From NCBI GenBank assembly GCA_016292255.1, contig JAEEZZ010000050.1:1-33044 (forward strand): a stretch of DNA of 33,044 nt, given 5' to 3'. Each line of letters opens with the position of its first letter. Positions within the stretch are counted from its first letter, which is position 1. This DNA is from Oscillospiraceae bacterium. GTDB taxonomy: Bacteria; Bacillota; Clostridia; Oscillospirales; Oscillospiraceae. A program made the translations under genes and the position numbers. The notes under the pieces are model-generated. The model did no database searches. It saw nothing but the letters and a program-made list of their open reading frames with translations, and had not been told where the DNA came from. Of the stretch, positions 30,421 through 33,044 are shown piece after piece.

Positions 30421-31137
30421 CTATTTCTTGGTTCCGACTGCCTTTGCCACATACTTGGGCAGCCGCATCATCCGGCCGATCCGCTTCGGCTCCTTGCAGA
30501 GCCGGTAGAACCATTCCAGCTGGCATTTGATCATCCAATCGGGGGCGCGCTTGACGTTGCCCGCAAAGCCGTCCAGGCTCCCACCCAGACCTGCCATCAG
30601 CCGCACGGTGGGCAGCTCATCCCGATGGTCGAACATAAAGCGCTCCTGCTTCGGCGCGCCGAGGCAGACGAACACAGCCTCCGCCTTTGCCTCGTTGATG
30701 GCGGCTACCACCGGAGCTTCCTCCTTGAAATAGCCGTCCGCCGTGCCACAGATCACGAGCCCCGGGGCCATCTCCTTCATTTTTTCCGCAGCCTGCTCCG
30801 CCACGCCGGGCTTGCTGCCCAGGAGGTACAGCCTCGTTCCCCGTCTGGCAAAAACGCTGAGCATATTGCGGGCGAAGTCGATCCCGGCGACCTTGCTCTT
30901 GAGCGGCGTCTTGCGAAGCTTGGCGGCCAGCACCACGCCCGCTCCGTCGGGGAGCACAAGATCCGCCCGGTTGAGCATGGCGCAGAGGGCCTCGTCCTGT
31001 GCCGCGTCGTAGCCGATCTCCGCGTTGGGGGTCACCACGATGGCCGCACGGTCTCCGTCCAGGAAGGCCTCGCCGCGCTGGAGCGCCTCGTCCATCGTTA
31101 CATTATCGAACTGCAGACCCAAAACATCTATCTTCAT
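30421..31137 (-). CDS. WecG/TagA/CpsF-family glycosyltransferase
   Basis: A 238-residue family GT26 glycosyltransferase. Residues VVTPNAEI (Thr36) and LPDGAGVV (Asp64) are the two conserved motifs around the active site of TagA, and LLGSKPGVAEQA and CLGAPKQERF are also typical. TagA adds ManNAc to a lipid-linked GlcNAc in wall teichoic acid linkage-unit synthesis at the inner face of the membrane; other members make different polymers, so the exact sugar is open. SD GAGGAGA precedes ATG. It heads the operon running to the U32 gene, under a promoter at 31175-31203. Confidence 0.92.
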   Translation of the reverse strand: MKIDVLGLQFDNVTMDEALQRGEAFLDGDRAAIVVTPNAEIGYDAAQDEALCAMLNRADLVLPDGAGVVLAAKLRKTPLKSKVAGIDFARNMLSVFARRGTRLYLLGSKPGVAEQAAEKMKEMAPGLVICGTADGYFKEEAPVVAAINEAKAEAVFVCLGAPKQERFMFDHRDELPTVRLMAGLGGSLDGFAGNVKRAPDWMIKCQLEWFYRLCKEPKRIGRMMRLPKYVAKAVGTKK

Positions 31138-31174
31138 TGTCTTCTCCTCATTCCGTAAAAGAATTCGTCATTCT

Positions 31175-31203
31175 ATTATATCAAATCAAGCGGGGAACAT
31201 CAA
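31175..31203 (-). promoter_or_regulatory. Sigma-A promoter for the tagA-tmk-mltG operon
   Basis: On the minus strand: TTGATG, 17 bp, TATAAT, ending 37 bp before the ATG at 31137. It faces away from the promoter of the pyruvate:ferredoxin oxidoreductase gene. Confidence 0.8.
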
Positions 31204-31237
31204 GTACAAAAATCTCCGAAAAAAGTCACTTTTTCCA

Positions 31238-31266
31238 TTTACAAATTGAAATCAATCTGCTATGAT
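31238..31266 (+). promoter_or_regulatory. Sigma-A promoter for the pyruvate:ferredoxin oxidoreductase gene
   Basis: TTTACA, 17 bp, TATGAT. Transcription should start near 31273, giving a leader of about 45 nt that contains a small GGGAC-TTTT-GTCCC hairpin just before the SD. Confidence 0.78.
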
Positions 31267-31317
31267 AGAGGTGTCAAAATACGGGACTTTTGTCCCTTTG
31301 ATTAGGAGGTAATTCCC

Positions 31318-33044
31318 TTGCAAAGAAAATTCAAGACGATGGACGGCAACACCGCTGCCGCTCACGTCAGCTACGCCTTCACGGAAGTCGCGGGTATCTA
31401 CCCCATCACGCCTTCCAGCCCCATGGCCGACTATGTTGACCAGTGGTCCGCACAGGGCCGCGAGAACATCTTCGGCAATCGCGTCAAGGTCGTAGAGATG
31501 CAGTCCGAGGCCGGCGCCGCCGGTACCGTCCACGGCTCCCTGGCCGCTGGCGCTCTGACCACCACCTACACTGCCTCTCAGGGCCTGCTGCTCATGATCC
31601 CCAATATGTACAAGATCGCGGGCGAGCTGCTTCCCGGTGTGTTCCATGTGTCCGCACGTACCGTGTCCACCCACGCCCTGAACATCTTCGGCGACCACTC
31701 CGACGTCTACGCCTGCCGTCAGACCGGCTTCGCAATGCTCTGCGAGACCAACCCCCAGGAGGTCATGGATCTGAGCGCTGTCGCGCACCTGGCCGCCATC
31801 AAGGGCCGCGTCCCCTTCATCAACTTCTTCGACGGCTTCCGCACCTCCCACGAGATCCAGAAGATCGCCATCTGGGACTACAAGGATCTCAAGGATATGT
31901 GCGACATGAAGGCTGTTGAGGAGTTCCGTCAGCACTGCCTGAACCCCAACCGTCCCTCCATGCGCGGTTCTCACGAGAACGGTGATATCTTCTTCCAGCA
32001 CCGTGAGGCCAGCAACAAGTACTACAACGCGCTGCCCGCCATCGTTGAGACCTACATGAAGAAGGTCAACAAGAAGCTCGGCACCGACTACCAGCTGTTC
32101 AACTACTACGGCGCGCCCGACGCTGACCGCGTCATCATCGCCATGGGCTCCATCAACGACGTGGCCGAGGAAGTCATCGACTACCTCAACGCCCACGGCC
32201 AGAAGGTCGGTCTGGTGAAGGTCCGCCTGTTCCGGCCCTTCGTGCCCGAGAAGCTGATCGCTGCCATCCCCGAGACCGCCAAGAAGATCGCCGTCCTGGA
32301 CCGCACCAAGGAGCCCGGCTCCCAGGGTGAGCCTCTGTACATGGACGTCGTCACCGCTCTGGCCCAGGCCGGCATCACCGACCGCACCGTTATCGGCGGC
32401 CGCTACGGCCTCGGCTCCAAGGATACGCCTCCCGCCTCCGTCTTCGCCGTCTACGACGAGCTGAAGAAGGACAACCCGAAGCACCAGTTCACCATCGGCA
32501 TCGTGGACGACGTGACCAAGCTCTCCCTCAAGGAGCGCAAGAACGTCCCCGCCACTGCTGCCAAGGGCACCATCGAGTGCAAGTTCTGGGGCCTCGGCGG
32601 CGACGGCACTGTCGGCGCCAACAAGAACTCCATCAAGATCATCGGCGACCACACCGACAAGTACGTTCAGGCCTACTTCCAGTACGACTCCAAGAAGACC
32701 GGCGGCGTCACCATCTCCCACCTGCGCTTCGGTGACAAGCCCATCAAGAGCCCCTACTACATCAACAAGGCCGACTTCGTGGCCTGCCACAACCCCTCCT
32801 ACATCACCAAGGGCTTCCCCATTGTCCGTGATGTCAAGCCCGGCGGCGTGTTCATGATCAACTGCCAGTGGGATAAGAAGGAGCTCGAGCATCATCTTGA
32901 CGCCGCTTCCAAGCGCTACATCGCCAAGAACAAGATCCAGCTCTACACCATCAACGCCATTGACCTGGCCATCCAGGTGGGCATGGGCAAGCGCACCAAC
33001 ACCATCCTGCAGTCCGCTTTCTTCACCCTGGCCAAGGTCATGCC
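31318..33044 (+). CDS. nifJ: Pyruvate:ferredoxin (flavodoxin) oxidoreductase, N-terminal part
   Basis: The gene runs off the right edge; about 575 codons of a roughly 1170-residue protein are present. It oxidises pyruvate to acetyl-CoA and CO2 while reducing ferredoxin, the central step feeding hydrogenase and acetate/butyrate formation in anaerobes. Domain I begins at once with AYAFTEVAGIYPITPSSPMAD-like sequence (seen as YPITPSSPMA, about residue 30), followed by EMQSEAGAAGTVHGSLAAGAL and TYTASQGLLLMIPNMYKIAGEL; domain II (FRPFVPEKL) and the start of the gamma-type domain III (WGLGGDGTVGANKNSIKI) are visible. The start is TTG at 31318 with TAGGAGGT 7 bp upstream. Very even use of preferred codons suggests high expression. 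Confidence 0.95.
   Translation, partial: MQRKFKTMDGNTAAAHVSYAFTEVAGIYPITPSSPMADYVDQWSAQGRENIFGNRVKVVEMQSEAGAAGTVHGSLAAGALTTTYTASQGLLLMIPNMYKIAGELLPGVFHVSARTVSTHALNIFGDHSDVYACRQTGFAMLCETNPQEVMDLSAVAHLAAIKGRVPFINFFDGFRTSHEIQKIAIWDYKDLKDMCDMKAVEEFRQHCLNPNRPSMRGSHENGDIFFQHREASNKYYNALPAIVETYMKKVNKKLGTDYQLFNYYGAPDADRVIIAMGSINDVAEEVIDYLNAHGQKVGLVKVRLFRPFVPEKLIAAIPETAKKIAVLDRTKEPGSQGEPLYMDVVTALAQAGITDRTVIGGRYGLGSKDTPPASVFAVYDELKKDNPKHQFTIGIVDDVTKLSLKERKNVPATAAKGTIECKFWGLGGDGTVGANKNSIKIIGDHTDKYVQAYFQYDSKKTGGVTISHLRFGDKPIKSPYYINKADFVACHNPSYITKGFPIVRDVKPGGVFMINCQWDKKELEHHLDAASKRYIAKNKIQLYTINAIDLAIQVGMGKRTNTILQSAFFTLAKVM

Noticed and set aside
31285-31302. Rex or Fnr-type operator before the pyruvate:ferredoxin oxidoreductase gene
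   Set aside because: The GGGAC-TTTT-GTCCC inverted repeat does not match the Rex or Fnr consensus; with a 5-bp stem it is also too weak to call a terminator.

Overview
The window (about 33 kb, GC-rich with strong G/C preference at third codon positions) looks like the chromosome of a strictly anaerobic gut Clostridia member, most likely Oscillospiraceae/Ruminococcaceae. The reasons are pyruvate:ferredoxin and branched-chain-type 2-oxoacid:ferredoxin oxidoreductases, the [FeFe]-hydrogenase maturation genes hydE, hydG and hydF with a TM1266-type regulator, good SD sequences, sigma-A promoters with 16-17 bp spacers, and short GTAG-starting palindromic repeats. No tRNA, rRNA, prophage, IS element or CRISPR array was recognised. 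The taxonomy is inference.

Layout. (1) 2-4437, plus strand: end of a 2-oxoacid:ferredoxin oxidoreductase (beta subunit fragment, gamma subunit), a Pct-type CoA-transferase, a FadR-type GntR regulator and a branched-chain aminotransferase, closed by a bidirectional terminator. This reads as amino acid fermentation: transamination, oxidative decarboxylation to acyl-CoA, then CoA transfer. (2) 4521-5378, minus: an unrecognised 285-residue protein with its own promoter. (3) 5633-9165, minus: a heterodimeric ABC exporter, one subunit with a degenerate ATPase site. (4) 9292-14299, plus: tcdA, then a promoter and a leader with an internal terminator, then the TM1266-type regulator, hydE, hydG and hydF. 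(5) 14443-15605, plus: an ECF sigma factor and a single-pass membrane protein, probably its anti-sigma factor. (6) 15727-21811, minus: an NahK-like N-acetylhexosamine 1-kinase, a ROK-fold protein, nagA and a TauT/SsuABC-type ABC importer. (7) 21927-26532, minus: pepD, a MATE transporter and an ABC exporter. (8) 26673-31137, minus: a TagA/WecG glycosyltransferase, thymidylate kinase, a DJ-1/PfpI protein, mltG and a U32 peptidase-family protein. (9) From 31318, plus: pyruvate:ferredoxin oxidoreductase, running off the end.

The most unusual feature is a family of short palindromes, mostly beginning GTAG and in their longer form ending CTAC. They occupy the intergenic gaps of the first operon and the hydE-hydG gap, abut the tmk stop, supply the stop codon of hydE, and lie in frame inside two coding sequences: hydF, and the NBD of one ABC exporter subunit. 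One 25-base unit is identical at two sites 22 kb apart. This resembles REP/BIME elements (GTAG-foot hairpins moved by RAYT transposases) behaving like the Rickettsia palindromic elements that insert peptides into proteins.
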